Shown: positions 48,601 through 60,282 of the stretch, in pieces
Layout of the letters: each line of letters starts with the position of its first letter
How positions within the stretch are numbered: the stretch's first letter is position 1
From: Ctenosaura bakeri
Taxonomy: Eukaryota; Chordata; Lepidosauria; Squamata; Iguanidae
NCBI GenBank assembly: GCA_948474755.1
Contig: CAOLHI010000643.1
Location: 620,001-684,000 of the forward strand
Direction of reading: 5' to 3'
DNA: 64,000 nt
Notes under the pieces: model-generated
Told to the model about the DNA's origin: nothing
The model's database searches: none
What the model saw: the letters and a program-made list of their open reading frames with translations, nothing else
Position numbers and translations under genes: made by a program

Positions 48601-48789
48601 TCAATAAACAATGCATCCTGGTTCAGAACTGAATACAGCCAGTTGAAAAAGACTGCTTGTTTGTTCCATTCATTTATTCTCTGGGCTGCTTTGATTTAAA
48701 AAAAAAAGAAAGAAAGAAACCAACAAACAAAACCAAATAACCTTTTTAAGTGACCTGGAAAATATTTTCATGTCTCTTTAGCATGGCAA

Positions 48790-48950
48790 CTAAATTAATT
48801 CCTCACAATTAATTCCTCTTATTAAAATAGAACAGAGCACAATTTTTCCCAGTAGAAAATAATTCAAAATTTTATGATTCAGTGGTGCTGGGTCATTAGA
48901 TTGCATATGAAAGTACACTGCATGTCTCCATGGCATAACATCTAATTATT
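48790..48950. other. Candidate conserved non-coding element
   Basis: Repeat-free AT-rich block: ctaaattaattcctcacaat, tagattgcatatgaaagtac, gcataacatctaattattgg. Texture-based inference only. Confidence 0.22.
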
Positions 48951-49880
48951 GGAAAATATATTGTGTGTGCTTCTTTTCTGCTCTTCTAGCTGTTATTTCT
49001 TCTCATCCTTGCTTTTAAGTAAAACGCAAACACCCAGGCATGCAAATATGTGCAATGTCAATGAACAAGCTCCTCAGAGAGAAGATGTAACTATTTTTCT
49101 CTCCACAAAGCTACTGTTTATAAGATATGCTATGCTTTTTGGTACAAAGTTATAATGGCATGTTTCACACATGAGAGAAAGAGAGAGAAGGGGCATGTGA
49201 CTATCACAACATTAAAAATCAAAGTCTTTGAATAATTCTGTGAAAAACACAGTGCGCGCGTGCACACACACAGAGTGAAACTATAACAGTTGTTGTAAAA
49301 ATAAAAAGGGAAGCCTGAAGAACACTATGTACTGTCTGGAGTTCCTGAAAGCAAAGGTAGGCTATAACTGTAATAAATAAATGAAAATAAATACATCCTC
49401 AAGAATCAAGGCTTCAGTTTATTTTCATGTGGATAAAATAAGTACACTCTGGCTATACCTGCTTTTTGTTTCTGGTTGCCTTATACCACTAAAAATTAAG
49501 GAAATATGTCGCATGAATGTAGTTCCATGCTGGGTTTTGTTTCTTGGTTGCACTAGAGAGTGATGGAATGTAAAGAACTTCCTTTATTCAAATAGGAACA
49601 TATTGGAACCATGGATGGCATATATATTGAAAGAGAACTCATGTTCTGCAAAAAGATGGAAATGTGCATCCTCCTCAAGTCAGTTAAACCTTCCCTGCCC
49701 TGTAGAATCCCTGCTATAATCAGCTGGTCCATCAAGAGTCTCTAGGTATAGCATTGACTGATGATGCTCGCAAAAGTGAATATCACAAATTTATTAATTT
49801 CAGATAAAACAAAGGTGCTCATCTCAGCTATCTTGTGAAATGGAGCTAACTTGCATTTGAACACTTCCAATTTTCCTAAC
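48951..49880. other. No recognisable feature
   Basis: Contains a small (GC)n/(CA)n repeat at 49251-49273. No identified repeat family or gene. Confidence 0.42.
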
Positions 49881-49883
49881 CAG

Positions 49884-50302
49884 GGCCCTTTTCGCACACA
49901 GTTTCTGTTGCAAGAGGGCCCCTTGAGTGTCGCGTGAATGGGAGTATTGGTCCGCACGACGCACTCCCATTCACACGATGCTCGCGAGCCTAAAGCGGGA
50001 CGCACACACATTTTATTATTTTCAGCTGGGAGCCAAAAATACTGTGCAGTCGCGCAATGCTCCTGGGGCCCTCGCGCACTTACCTGCCGTGCGGTGCGTC
50101 AGATGAGCGGACTGGTCGCGCTTCCTCCCCCACTCCCTGGCTGTGCTGCGGAAGGAAGGGGTGGGGTGCTAGCACGACGGTTGTGCGACCAGGAAGCCAG
50201 CTGCGGGAGAACAGAGGAGCGATGCGAGTGCCTCGTGCAAGAGGCTGCTTGCGCGAATGGCACCCCCTACCTCCGCGAGCAGGTAACGTGCGAAAAAGGC
50301 CT
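49884..50302 (-). mobile_element. GC-rich non-autonomous DNA transposon with exon-like cassette
   Basis: Ends ggcccttttcgcac and (reversed) ggcctttttcgcac. Reverse orientation. On the minus strand ccccaccccttccttccgcag (a strong acceptor-like tract) ends at 50146 and ggcaggtaagtgcgc gives a perfect donor-like site after 50084, enclosing 62 bases. Very CpG-rich. Target duplication not readable (CAG versus TAC). Confidence 0.82.
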
Positions 50303-50640
50303 ACAAAATGACCCAGTTCTAGGTTCTGTACCTTAGTTACAGTATAATGTGAAGGTATGCTGAAAGAATCAGGTAGAATGACTGGAAATTTGTGAGGCGG
50401 AGGAACTGCTATGGACACCAGCAGCCCAAACCATACTTCACTTTCAGGCCAAATTTGTATCACCAGCATATAGTCTACAATATCATCACAGAAATATTTA
50501 TTTCAGTGCATACATATAGGCAAGTAGAGCAAGTGTAATGTATACATTACAAAATAAAACATGTATTAAAGAATGTGTGTATGGTGCAAGGGATAAATCC
50601 AGTACATCTGTGAAATCATATTATCAGCCCTGGAAAAATG

Positions 50641-50705
50641 CATGGTAGGTTTGCTTTATGGTTGCCATAAATTGGAAATGACTTGAAGGCACAAGAAAAA
50701 AAAGA
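50641..50705 (+). mobile_element. SINE 3' tail fragment
   Basis: catggtaggtttgctttatg, gttgccataaattggaaatg, acttgaaggcaca and an A-rich tail match the end of the main SINE family; head and body are missing. Confidence 0.72.
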
Positions 50706-52321
50706 GTTCTTGCATCTTGTATCTTTATTTGTCTGGTGGAACTTTGGCTCAGTCGATGTAAAATTCATAAATTATGTGTAGACTTATGCAAATAGTAAAG
50801 TCATTTTATTTTCCTTTGCTTCTAGAAAGATATGGGGAAGCTCTGAAAAATTTCTGCTGTATATTTGAGACCCATGTTTAATTGATTTCATTAATATATT
50901 CAGATTAGTTGTTTTTGTTTATCTTTTTGACATAATTGTTACAGCCAATTCAGTAAAACTGACTACTTTATTACAGTGAATGGAGAAGAAATGTAAATAT
51001 CATAATTAAAAAGGTAGAAAACCACATTAATAGTTTTGATTGGATCATTCACAATGCACTTTTCTTACTAGAATGCTCTTTTTTTCCCTTAAAAGCTATT
51101 TTATAGCAAGCTAGTACAAATACCAATATGATTTCTCTGTTTTATAAAGCAATGCTTATAGTTTATTGATAAATCATTGGTAAAATCCTTTATTAACAAG
51201 AAAGAAAGACAAATGTGGAGAAGGAGAAAGGATTTTATCTGTTCATGTAATCTGAGTGAATATATTTCTTATATTCTTTCTTCTTTGACACCAAACTGTG
51301 TGTAAGTCCAATACAACACGTAAAAGAGTAGTACTGCTCATTAAAGAAGTATGTACAAAAAATGCAGACTGGCTAAATGAGTTGCAAAGTATGCAAATTG
51401 CAAATATTTCTTTCATCTTGTTTTGTAGCCGTTATTTAACTTGGATTAATATAAATGGGGAAATGCTCCATTTGTTTTCACCGAGAGTGCAATGAGATGT
51501 GAAGACATTTTTTTAGAGGAAAGTGAGATTTTTAGAGAAGCTTTATCATCAAAACAAAACACTTGGAAAGTGCTGCTATAAACAATTTTCAGTGAAAGAA
51601 GTGGAGCAGTTTGGGCTTCTGATGATAAATTTCTTATGATGGTTCTTTTCATATTAATAATGTTAAACGTGGAGTTTAAATAGGTAGGAAAATACTTCTC
51701 TGTTTAGTTTGGCATTGTTTACTATAATAAGCTATTACATTTTTGCCTGTTTACCAGTCTTACCTAAAGTCTACTGAAAAATCTTTCCCTACTTTCTTGT
51801 ATGTTATAAACCTATAAATTCTGTTGTCAGCACTGTACATACATTTCTTCTGGAGTTTATTTAATGCTGGTCGATGGGGAAAATGTAATTGAGTGCATTA
51901 ATTATAATCAATAACATATCACTGAAAATCAATAATATCACAAAAATATAGATGCACCTCACCATGTTTTCATTATAGGCATAGTAGTACAGTTGTATAT
52001 ATGATACAGTTAAACCAGGGTTTATGGTCTGTTGTATTGTCTCATTTATTTATTCTGAGAGTTTTTTCTCTTGATATTATAGCTGTACAAAGACTTCAAG
52101 TTAGGAGAAAGATCTGATAAAAATAGTTTTTTAAAAAAAGTGCATAGAGTTTCGAGTAAAGGTGTTAAGCATGATAATTTCGTTCGCTTTCTAACACTTC
52201 AAATATCACATTGTTGGAAACAGTTCAGAAAAGTTCCTTTGTGTTAATGAATTAAACTGGGCAATGTACAAAGTCACCAAAATAGATAGGAAAGATTCTG
52301 CCATGTAGGGGCAGAGAACTG
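50706..52321. other. No recognisable feature
   Basis: AT-rich, no identified repeat or gene. Parts around 51000-51200 could be conserved non-coding sequence but I see no specific support. Confidence 0.42.
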
Positions 52322-52800
52322 GTTCTTGTTTGTTTGTTTGTTTATTTATTTATTTATTATTGAAAATAGACAAAAAAGAGAGACATATAACAACACTACT
52401 CATCAATATATAAAACTAAAATACATAACAATGCAATACAAATTTTAAAAAATCTAAAACTACAACTAACAAAAATAACTACAGATAACTAAAAATTTGT
52501 TGTCACCCTTGTTGCAAACTGCCCGTCTTAATAAAGTAGTTACAACTAAATATTAACCTTGAAATTTAAACTAGAAATTAATACTTGCTGCTAATCATTC
52601 CTATGATCCTAAATATATGCCTACACGGTTACATAATCACTTATAAACAATTGGAATCAATTATCAAACTATCAGCAATTGTTAATTATCAAAGAACAGT
52701 AACAACAACAACTCTAAAACACTTAATAAACCTAGAATTATTTACTTAGTAGCTTAAAACACAAATATATAGGTCAGTCCTACCTTGCTCTATGTTCTAC
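52322..52800. repeat. (TTTG)n/(TTTA)n tract and A-rich tail-like sequence
   Basis: TTTG and TTTA units at 52326-52362 lead into a long A/T-rich stretch with few G on the + strand, such as would be left by a reversed retroelement 3' UTR. No family identified; it does not clearly match the L1-like copies here. Confidence 0.35.
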
Positions 52801-52998
52801 ATAGACCACTCCAAACTTACTATTATACTATATACTATATTTGTTTAAACTGATAAACTGATAAACTCATAAGTCATCAAGAAAAAAAGAACAATACTAT
52901 CATTCAAAGTGGTAATAATCCCCCATGTAGAGAAACATTTATAAGCAACACATAAAATAAAATTATTAATTCCAGTTATTGCATTTGCTGCTGTATTA

Positions 52999-53437
52999 GA
53001 TGGACCGGCATATAAGATGCAACCCACTTTTCAAGGGGTATTTTTCAGGGGAATTTTTTTTTTTAATTCTCTAGTGAGCAAAATGCACAGGAAAGGTGGA
53101 GAAAGAAAGGAGTGTTGCACTACGAGAGGAGGAGAATGAAAAGAGTGCTGCACTACCACCCCTCTCTTCCTGTTTGCTTGGGCAGAAACTCTCAGCATTT
53201 AAAATGCACAGGGGAGGAGGGGAAGGTAAGGAGAAACTGTAGAAACATCTATCTATGTTCCTGAGAATCAAAGCTTCCACTACCTCCTCTCTATTTTGCC
53301 TGAGCAGGGAGAACTCCTTTCACTCCCCTTCCCTTCCCTATGTTTTTAGTGTTACCATATTTGCTGGTGTATAAGACACACCCCATTTTCAGAGGGTATT
53401 TTTTAGAAAAATGTGTCTTATACGCCAACAAATACAG
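52999..53437. mobile_element. 'gtataagac' foldback DNA element and related half-copy
   Basis: 53355-53437 is a small foldback: tttgctggtgtataagacac at the left and its near reverse complement gtgtcttatacgccaacaaa at the right, with TA at each edge (Tc1/mariner-like target choice, uncertain). 52999-53050 repeats the left end (ggaccggcatataagatgca, cccacttttcaaggggtatt), so the whole may be one longer element or two tandem ends. The interior (53060-53340) is unassigned. Confidence 0.6.
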
Positions 53438-54063
53438 TACACTGTTAAAATCAGAGTATAAAAAGCCTATCAATGAGATCATCAGCTCACTTTCATTCCC
53501 ATCCCAATAATCAATATTAATAAATGCATTTTCCCCAGTGTCCTTAAACTCTTGTCATCAATCTTACAAGACATTTTTTTCATCAAAATCACACCTTCCT
53601 TCCTTTCTTTCTTTTTCTCTCTTTTTCTTTCTTTCCAAGGTTCAATTCTTTTTTAAATAGTCCTAAAAAGCCATTTATCAGATCAGTCCTGCTCAGCCTG
53701 TGTCTTTCATTCAGCTCTTCAAGTCAGTCCCTCATAGAATATATAATCTTTCTGAGAAGTTTAAGCATCACAAATATATAATTTCCCCTTCTCCTAAGAT
53801 CTTTTAGAAGTACAAGACAGTTATCATAACCAAGCATTAACATTTTATCTTTCTTCCTTCTAGCCCAAAACAGGGCCAAAGTAACACTTGGAACCTTCAT
53901 CCTTCTCACATTGGCATCTGTTGAGTTCCTACAGCTTCAACTGTCCCATGCTGAGGATCTCCTAATGGTCATATCCCTTAAGAATCCAAAAGTAAGTTCC
54001 AGAATCAAAGAGCAAGGGTTGAATTATTTAGCATATACAGCTTATCATTCCTATAGCAGTCAT
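53438..54063. other. No recognisable feature
   Basis: A short CT-rich tract lies near 53596-53635. Nothing else recognised. Confidence 0.42.
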
Positions 54064-54066
54064 AAG

Positions 54067-54466
54067 GGCCCTTTTTGCACTATGTCACTGACTTGTTTCT
54101 GCCACAGGACTTCAGCAGTCAGCAGGCTGAGCTTCCGCATGACATCGTCGCTGTCCATCCTGTCACGGAGCGTGATGCTTGCACAGTTTTCATAAAATGG
54201 AAAAAATCTGTTTTGTGTCTGCAATCGCATGGCACTCCCATCACTTCTGGCCATGCAGAAGCTGCAAAAGCACATTGGCGACACTTCCTTCCATAGTGCA
54301 GCAATGGAAAAAGCCTGGCTGCTCTGCGAAAGGAAGATGTGGCACCATTGCATTCTCTTCTACATGGACCAAGCAAGTGCAGAGGGAAGTGTTGCTGATG
54401 TGCTCCCTTCTGGACCCAGGACTGCAGCGAGATGGCATGGAAGAGTGTCGTCATGTGGAAATGGCC
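54067..54466 (-). mobile_element. GGCC-TIR DNA transposon, cassette partly lost
   Basis: Ends ggccctttttgcac and (reversed) ggccatttccacat. AAG flanks at 54064-54066 and 54467-54469. On the minus strand ccacatcttcctttcgcag keeps the acceptor-like tract (ending at 54324) but the donor position (near 54240-54250, tcacttctggcc on +) is degraded. Open frames over it are a by-product of its composition. Confidence 0.75.
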
Positions 54467-54469
54467 AAG

Positions 54470-56334
54470 GAGACACTGTATCTTTAAATCTTCCATAGTA
54501 TAAGAAGGCCGTTAAACATTAGGAATACAGTTTCAACTGAAACAATCAAGGGCCTTTTGTCTTCTTTCATCAACAATTTTAATAAAATTGAAGTGTATGT
54601 GTACATGCAATCCAGACACAATTAATATAATGTCCTTATGGAGCAGTGAAAACCCTGTGCACTCCAGCTGCACTGAAGCATGTGATTCTCCTCAGGTTGG
54701 GACCATTGAGGCCATCCCATTCCTGAGCAAACATCTAGCCAGTCCCCCTCTCAGATGGATTAGAGTCTTTGGACTCTCCATATATCAAAAGGTTCAATAG
54801 ATGGTTCTTGATTTTGGTTCTTGATTTTCTTGAGACAGAAAGCATTACCATTCTGCTGAAATACAAGTATATGGATTACCCAATACATTGATAAACCTTG
54901 CATAGTTCTATCTAACTCCATGATAGGACTGTGCCATGGGTTATTAGTTTATTGGGTTATCAGTGTACTTGTATTTCTTTCTCTATCTCTTTCTCCTTTA
55001 TCAGCAAAATCTAGAACTACTTCTCTGTCCCTACATGGGCACAGAACACCTACCTCTGGAGTGTGTACCTTTCACATAAAAAGGGAAAGAAAAAAAAACA
55101 CTTTTAAAAATAATTGATTCATGGTACATTTCTAGACTGCCTTCATGGGCCAAGAGTTAGAGAAACTTCTTCTAATGATGTCATTTGTTCCTGAAGCATA
55201 GGTTCTGGGAATGTAGTAGGGGGTGGCTGCTGATACTCTCATGGGAAGGGTACTGTGAAGTTACACAGGGAGCAGTACTGTTCCTAAATTAGTGAATGTC
55301 TTGGAACTACCAGGTGAAATACTTTTGACATTTCTACTATGTACTGCAGTGTCATCAATATGTGAACGACAGATTGATTGACCAGATTGATCAAGTGGAT
55401 GTGATCCACTGATTTTACTTGCATGAGTTCTTGGAATTATAGTGATGGATTGTATAAGGCTCACACAATGACTGCAATGACAGAAACTGAAACTCCTTTC
55501 AAATAAAATAGACATGATAGTTTTCAGTGGTCCAGATGGCTGAAAATGTGCATGAGCTAGATGGAGTGACATTCTGTTTTATCATTTGATGGAAAACTAC
55601 ATTCTCATCTGCATATTTGTCTAGGATGTACAGATCACATCAGTTTATGTCAGAATTTGTGAAAGCAGAATTCCTCAAGAAATTTTTGCTGACATCCACT
55701 CTTCATTTAGTCAAGATGATGGTTCCTGTTTAAATGGTATGATCTTCCCAAATAGTGAAGAATGTAAATACTAACCAGGACAAACTGAAGTAAGCAATTG
55801 CAATTAGAATGTTAAGCAGCAACATATGAAATGGAAGACAATAACACACTGCTATTTTTAGTAATTTAATAACAACAAGATGTCATTATTTAATCATTCT
55901 GCAGAAATTAGATTGTTCACTGCAGAGGAAATAATGTATGTTGTCACTGAAACATGGAAAAAAGAGCTGAAAAGGCCAGTGTATACAGTTAGGAATATAC
56001 TATAGTAGAATTTCAATCAGCTTTTCTTGTAAGTTGTTATCACTGGGCATGCTGATGCAAAGTTTTTTTTTTAATCTCCCCCCCCCCAGGAATTTGATTT
56101 TATAGGAATGTTGCCTGAGTTACTAAAAGCAACTAATGGGTCAAACCCCTATTGGCATTGAATCAATGGGATTTTTCTACATATTGACTAATCATTCAAC
56201 AATTTATGCAGTGGATCTATTCTATATAAGACAACCAATAGATTCAGGTTATTGAATCACTACATTAAAAGTCAATGGTGATTCTTTTCAATATTTATGG
56301 TGTAAAACAGTAGCATTATTCTAGTATTCAAACT
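54470..56334. other. No recognisable feature
   Basis: No identified repeat or gene. Contains poly-T/poly-C tracts near 56060-56090. Confidence 0.42.
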
Positions 56335-56470
56335 GTTGCTGCAATGAGCTGTCAATTTGGTTTCATCTTCTGGCGACCCTATTGTAAGTGACAAATATAC
56401 AAGAAACTTTCTCTCCCCTGCAAGATGTCTTCAAAAACTGCAGTTTTTGGAGATGTTCATGCAAGAGGGG
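56335..56470. repeat. Possible SINE tail scrap and third 'cagaaa'-repeat fragment
   Basis: tcttctggcgaccctattgt (56366-56385) resembles the reverse of the SINE tail motif taaggtcgccataagt. Directly after, gatgtcttcaaaaactgcag and tttttggagatgttcatgca resemble gaaagtcttcaagactgtac/agtttttggaggctattt of the 39708 copy. Both are short and diverged. Confidence 0.35.
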
Positions 56471-56593
56471 AAAAATGTTTAAATTACTCATTCTCCCCTG
56501 TAGGAAGGAATAATTAAAACAAGCATATCCCTAGTCAATAGTCTCTTAATTCCAAATCATTTTTTTTCTTAATTACACATTTGTTAAAAGAAA

Positions 56594-56613
56594 CGCACAC
56601 ACACACACACACC
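56594..56613 (+). repeat. (AC)n microsatellite
   Basis: Short perfect AC run. Confidence 0.9.
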
Positions 56614-58161
56614 CCTACATGTCTTGAACACTAGTGGGTGGCCTGAGGTACCCCAAATACTTTATATTTTTATGCCTCTTCACTCTGTCTTAATGACTAC
56701 TGAATCTTCCAACTGCCTCTGCATACCATTTTTTAAAAATGTCATTTGGATCATTTTAACATATTCCAAGCTGCACATTCAATTAAAATTGAACTGAAGC
56801 AATGAAAATGCAGCTGCTATGTTGCCTGAAATAAAATCTGAAAGAGGAAAAAATATTGAAGCAGAGTTGTTCACATTTAGATGAGGCTTGTGTAAACTAT
56901 GTAAAGTTATTTATACCATTCCTGAACATATGTACATCTTTCATTTCAACCACAGACTAGACTGGTTTCTCCACCAGACTGCATTCCTTATGAATTTTTA
57001 AAGGAAAACCTTTGAGCTGTTATGCTTTTAGTTTCAGTTGAAGATGCTGAAAATCAATGGAAATATTGTTGGTAAGTAGGAAAAGCCTTCAAGCTTTTGG
57101 TTTCAGGGAAAGGTTTAGAGTGTGGGATACCTCGCCAGGGTGAGAAATGACAACATAGGCCTACCCCTCTATAGTGTGGTATATCACATAGTAGCAGAAA
57201 CCATCAGATAAACTATCTGTCATGCCTAACATTACAAAAAGTGAGCAATCTTGCATGTATATACTCTTGGAGCCAAATAAATAGCAGGCCAGAACAGGAA
57301 TTATGGGTCACTCTCAATGGCACAGATGCTGTATTTTTGTCAGAAATCTGGGGTGTCGAAACAAAACTCAACGACCACTCGATCCTGTTTTTTCCCAGCT
57401 CCTGTTTTTCATCATCTCTGTTGTTGTGGATGTTGATGTTGTTGTTGTTTTGTTGTTATCCACACCTCCTCTTCCTTGAGGGGAAAAAGTCAATTTTTCC
57501 CTTCTGGAGTTTTTCCAAAAGTTTCAGGCATGGCATAAATTATATTAAGTTAGCTATTCTGCTCCTTCAAATTTGTCTTTTGCTTCTGTTTCTGAATTTG
57601 TAGAGCATGGTGGTTATATTCTCTCTTCCATGCTCTCTCTTGGTACATTGCATTTTTTCTCCTCCTTTCCCTTTTCATTGAGACTACTTTTACCAAAATT
57701 ACTGACAATACTTTCACTCCCATTTCTGCCTTTTTACCTTCCTGGAGCTTTCTGCTGCCTTTTTGCTAAAACCCATTTGTTACCCCAAAAACAGATATCC
57801 TATTATATTTCTGTTTATGTTCTTTGGCTTTATTTAGATACTGAACACCTATGTTTGTATAATGGATGTAGCACTCTGGAATATATGCTTTGTAATTCGC
57901 TACTTGTGACTTTCTGATATACATAAAGCTAGCCAGCAACAGCAAGCAACATTTTATGTTTTTGATGGCAAAAGTTAATCCCAAAACAAAGAAACTAAAA
58001 GAGAGGTGATTGTCACAACAAGTAAACAATCTCCATATTATCTTTTCAGTTCAGTTCTGATGTGGGTCTGTGATGTATGTACATAAAGGAGTCTGTGTGA
58101 AAGGGACAAAGAATGAGTGGATGTCCTGGGGGACCAAGTAAAAAATCAGAAAAGGGGGGGG
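56614..58161. other. No recognisable gene; (GTT)-rich tract
   Basis: A GTT/GAT-rich tract lies at 57418-57460. The open frames at 57241-57603 and 57573-57917 are low-complexity hydrophobic and match no family. Confidence 0.42.
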
Positions 58162-58162
58162 A

Positions 58163-58565
58163 GGCCATTTCCACACGGGCTTAAAGAAATGGTGCAGAGC
58201 ATCCTCCAGAGAGGACGTCTGCACCTCGGAGCAGACTGGGTCAGACTACTTACTGTAGATCCACACCTCAGCCCGCTCCCGAACGACCCGAAGTGGTCGT
58301 CCAGTGTGCTTTTGAAAGACTGCTTGAAAGAGGTCTTTCAAAAGCACGGAGCGCACCACTCCATTCCCACGCTCTGGGCTTTAGGCTGGAGAGCTTCAGT
58401 GGTTGGTGGAGAGCCTCCACCAACTGGAAGCCACCATTTTCATCCCTGGAGCAGTGCACAGCAGCGGCCACGCACTGCTCTGGACCAGCCTGGACCCAAG
58501 CATCAAGTCCAACGGTCTGGTAAGTACCGGCACGGGGTGATTCCCAGCCCCATGCGGAAATGGCC
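58163..58565 (+). mobile_element. GC-rich GGCC-TIR DNA transposon with exon-like cassette
   Basis: Ends ggccatttccacacgggct and (reversed) ggccatttccgcatgggg. Flanks GGA and AGA (imperfect). Acceptor-like ccattttcatccctggagcag ends at 58454 and tctggtaagtaccgg begins a donor-like site at 58520, enclosing 65 bases. The interior has its own inverted arms (gtgcttttgaaagactgctt / aaagaggtctttcaaaagcac). The longest open frame in the window crosses it. Confidence 0.77.

Positions 58566-58596
<31 letters not shown>
58566..58596 (+). repeat. (GA)n microsatellite
   Basis: Abuts the right end of the preceding element directly. Confidence 0.92.
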
Positions 58597-59645
58597 TCTG
58601 ACCAAAAGGAGAAGAAAGGTGAACAAAAACAACAGTTTGCCCAGCACTGAAACAGTTATCTCAAGCACCCTGAGAGATATCAGAAACAGCACATTGGACT
58701 TGGATAATCATCTGGGACTTATGACCAAAGGATCATTGCAACTGACCAAAACTGATGAATTACCAAGATATGGCTGCCAAAGCAAGTGAGGAAGATGAAA
58801 GGGATTCTGTTGATAACTGGAACTGTGTGGAGATGGAGTAGGGAAAGACCACACCACCTGAACCAACCTATGGAACAATGCTTTTAAGTTCTTTTCCCTT
58901 CTACTCCTTTTCTGAGTTTGTCTCCAGATACTAGTCAGCTAAACATGTTTTGTATGATCATGTATACATGTATGGTTAGGAACATGTCATTAGGGACATG
59001 GGAGAGAGCCAAAATGTATGCCCACCAGACTTTACATAGAAGGATGAAACTTAGTATGCTGATTCATTATCACATGGACATGTACAAATGTATATTCATT
59101 CCTTTGTTCTGAGTGTCTGATTTGTGAAAACTGTTCCTGGGCATCTATTTCTCCTTTTTTTTCTGGCTGAGTTGAATAAAAGAATAACTTTCTTTGACTT
59201 TCCTGCTGATGTGAATCTTACTGGCTTTGTTGCACTCTAGGGAAAATCTGCTGTTTGTTGCTGTAAAATGTTTGTCTAGGCTGCTTGCTGTCATGGGTCA
59301 AAGCTCAATCTCTTGGTCTCTGCCTTTCCTTCTCTGCCTCTGATAGGATCCATTCTTTCCAAAAACTTTGTTCCATCTTCATTCAAATATCTACTGTTTC
59401 CTGAACTTTTCCAATCTTATCTTTTCTGACAGAAAAACCTTCTGCACCTCCTTTTCTTGTCATCATCTAATACTTTCCCCACCCATCTTCAACTTATACA
59501 GATACCCCTTTTCCTTCCTTTTTCCCCTTCACTGTATCTGTTACATCCTTACGTGAACTGTATTCTGAGAGCTTATCCAGACTAGTCAAATCGATCAGGA
59601 GATCATGGATCTTATTCCTATAATCACTACTCTTGTTTCCAAGAT
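58597..59645. other. No recognisable feature
   Basis: No identified repeat or gene. Confidence 0.42.
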
Positions 59646-59648
59646 CTA

Positions 59649-60279
59649 GGCCATTTCTGCACTACTTCACTATAATGCTATAGCAGCAGGTTGTTACCAG
59701 TCTGGGAGCTGTGCTTGTTGTCACTATCTAGCTGCTGTCCCATTCCCAAGCATCACCAAATTGCCATATTCTATTTCCAGAAAGGCTCCGTTGAGAGCCT
59801 TCTATAGCACTTCAATCCCATCAGCTGTCATAGTGTGGTACTGTTATGGCACTTGATAGCACTTCCTGCTATGGCAGATCCAGCAGTGGGCAGGCTGTGG
59901 GCATGCCCAGCTTGTCCCTCCCTCAGCGAGTCCCATGGCATGGTAACTTACTATCACCTCTCCCTGTTCATTTTAAATGTCTCCTTTGAGTAAAAAAAAA
60001 AAAAAATTTAGTACACTGGCATGTCATGCTGTTACAACATTGCTGTGTTAGTACAGCTTCCAAAAACAAAAACAAAATCACTGACCAATCAGGGGCATGG
60101 GGCAGAGTGATGGCGCAACCAAGGACACTGTAATGCTGAAGGAACACTGGTAGCAATACTGCTGCACATTTGCTTAAGGGAGAAGGGTGCAGAAAAGAGC
60201 ACCCAACAAAATGGCGCAAATGGTGATGCTGCCATTATAGCAGTATGACACGCTAATGGCCTCTAGTGTGGAAATGGCC
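59649..60279. mobile_element. Long GGCC-TIR DNA element (631 bp)
   Basis: Starts ggccatttctgcactacttc and ends ctagtgtggaaatggcc; CTA at 59646-59648 and 60280-60282. Subterminal inverted pieces (ataatgctatagcagc / ccattatagcagtatg). Homologous in order to 20-547 and the better preserved of the two. Non-coding. Confidence 0.85.
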
Positions 60280-60282
60280 CTA

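Noticed and set aside
54119..54496. Several overlapping open frames on both strands
   Set aside because: All fall on the transposon at 54067-54466; frames on both strands at once point to few stops by composition, not coding.
57241..57917. Two overlapping open frames of 114-120 codons on + strand
   Set aside because: Hydrophobic low-complexity product of T-rich sequence with a GTT tract; no signal of a membrane protein family, no start context or exon structure.
58117..58650. Longest open frame (about 177 codons, + strand)
   Set aside because: It lies mostly over the GC-rich transposon at 58163-58565 and ends in the GA repeat; low stop density follows from composition, and no protein family is recognisable.
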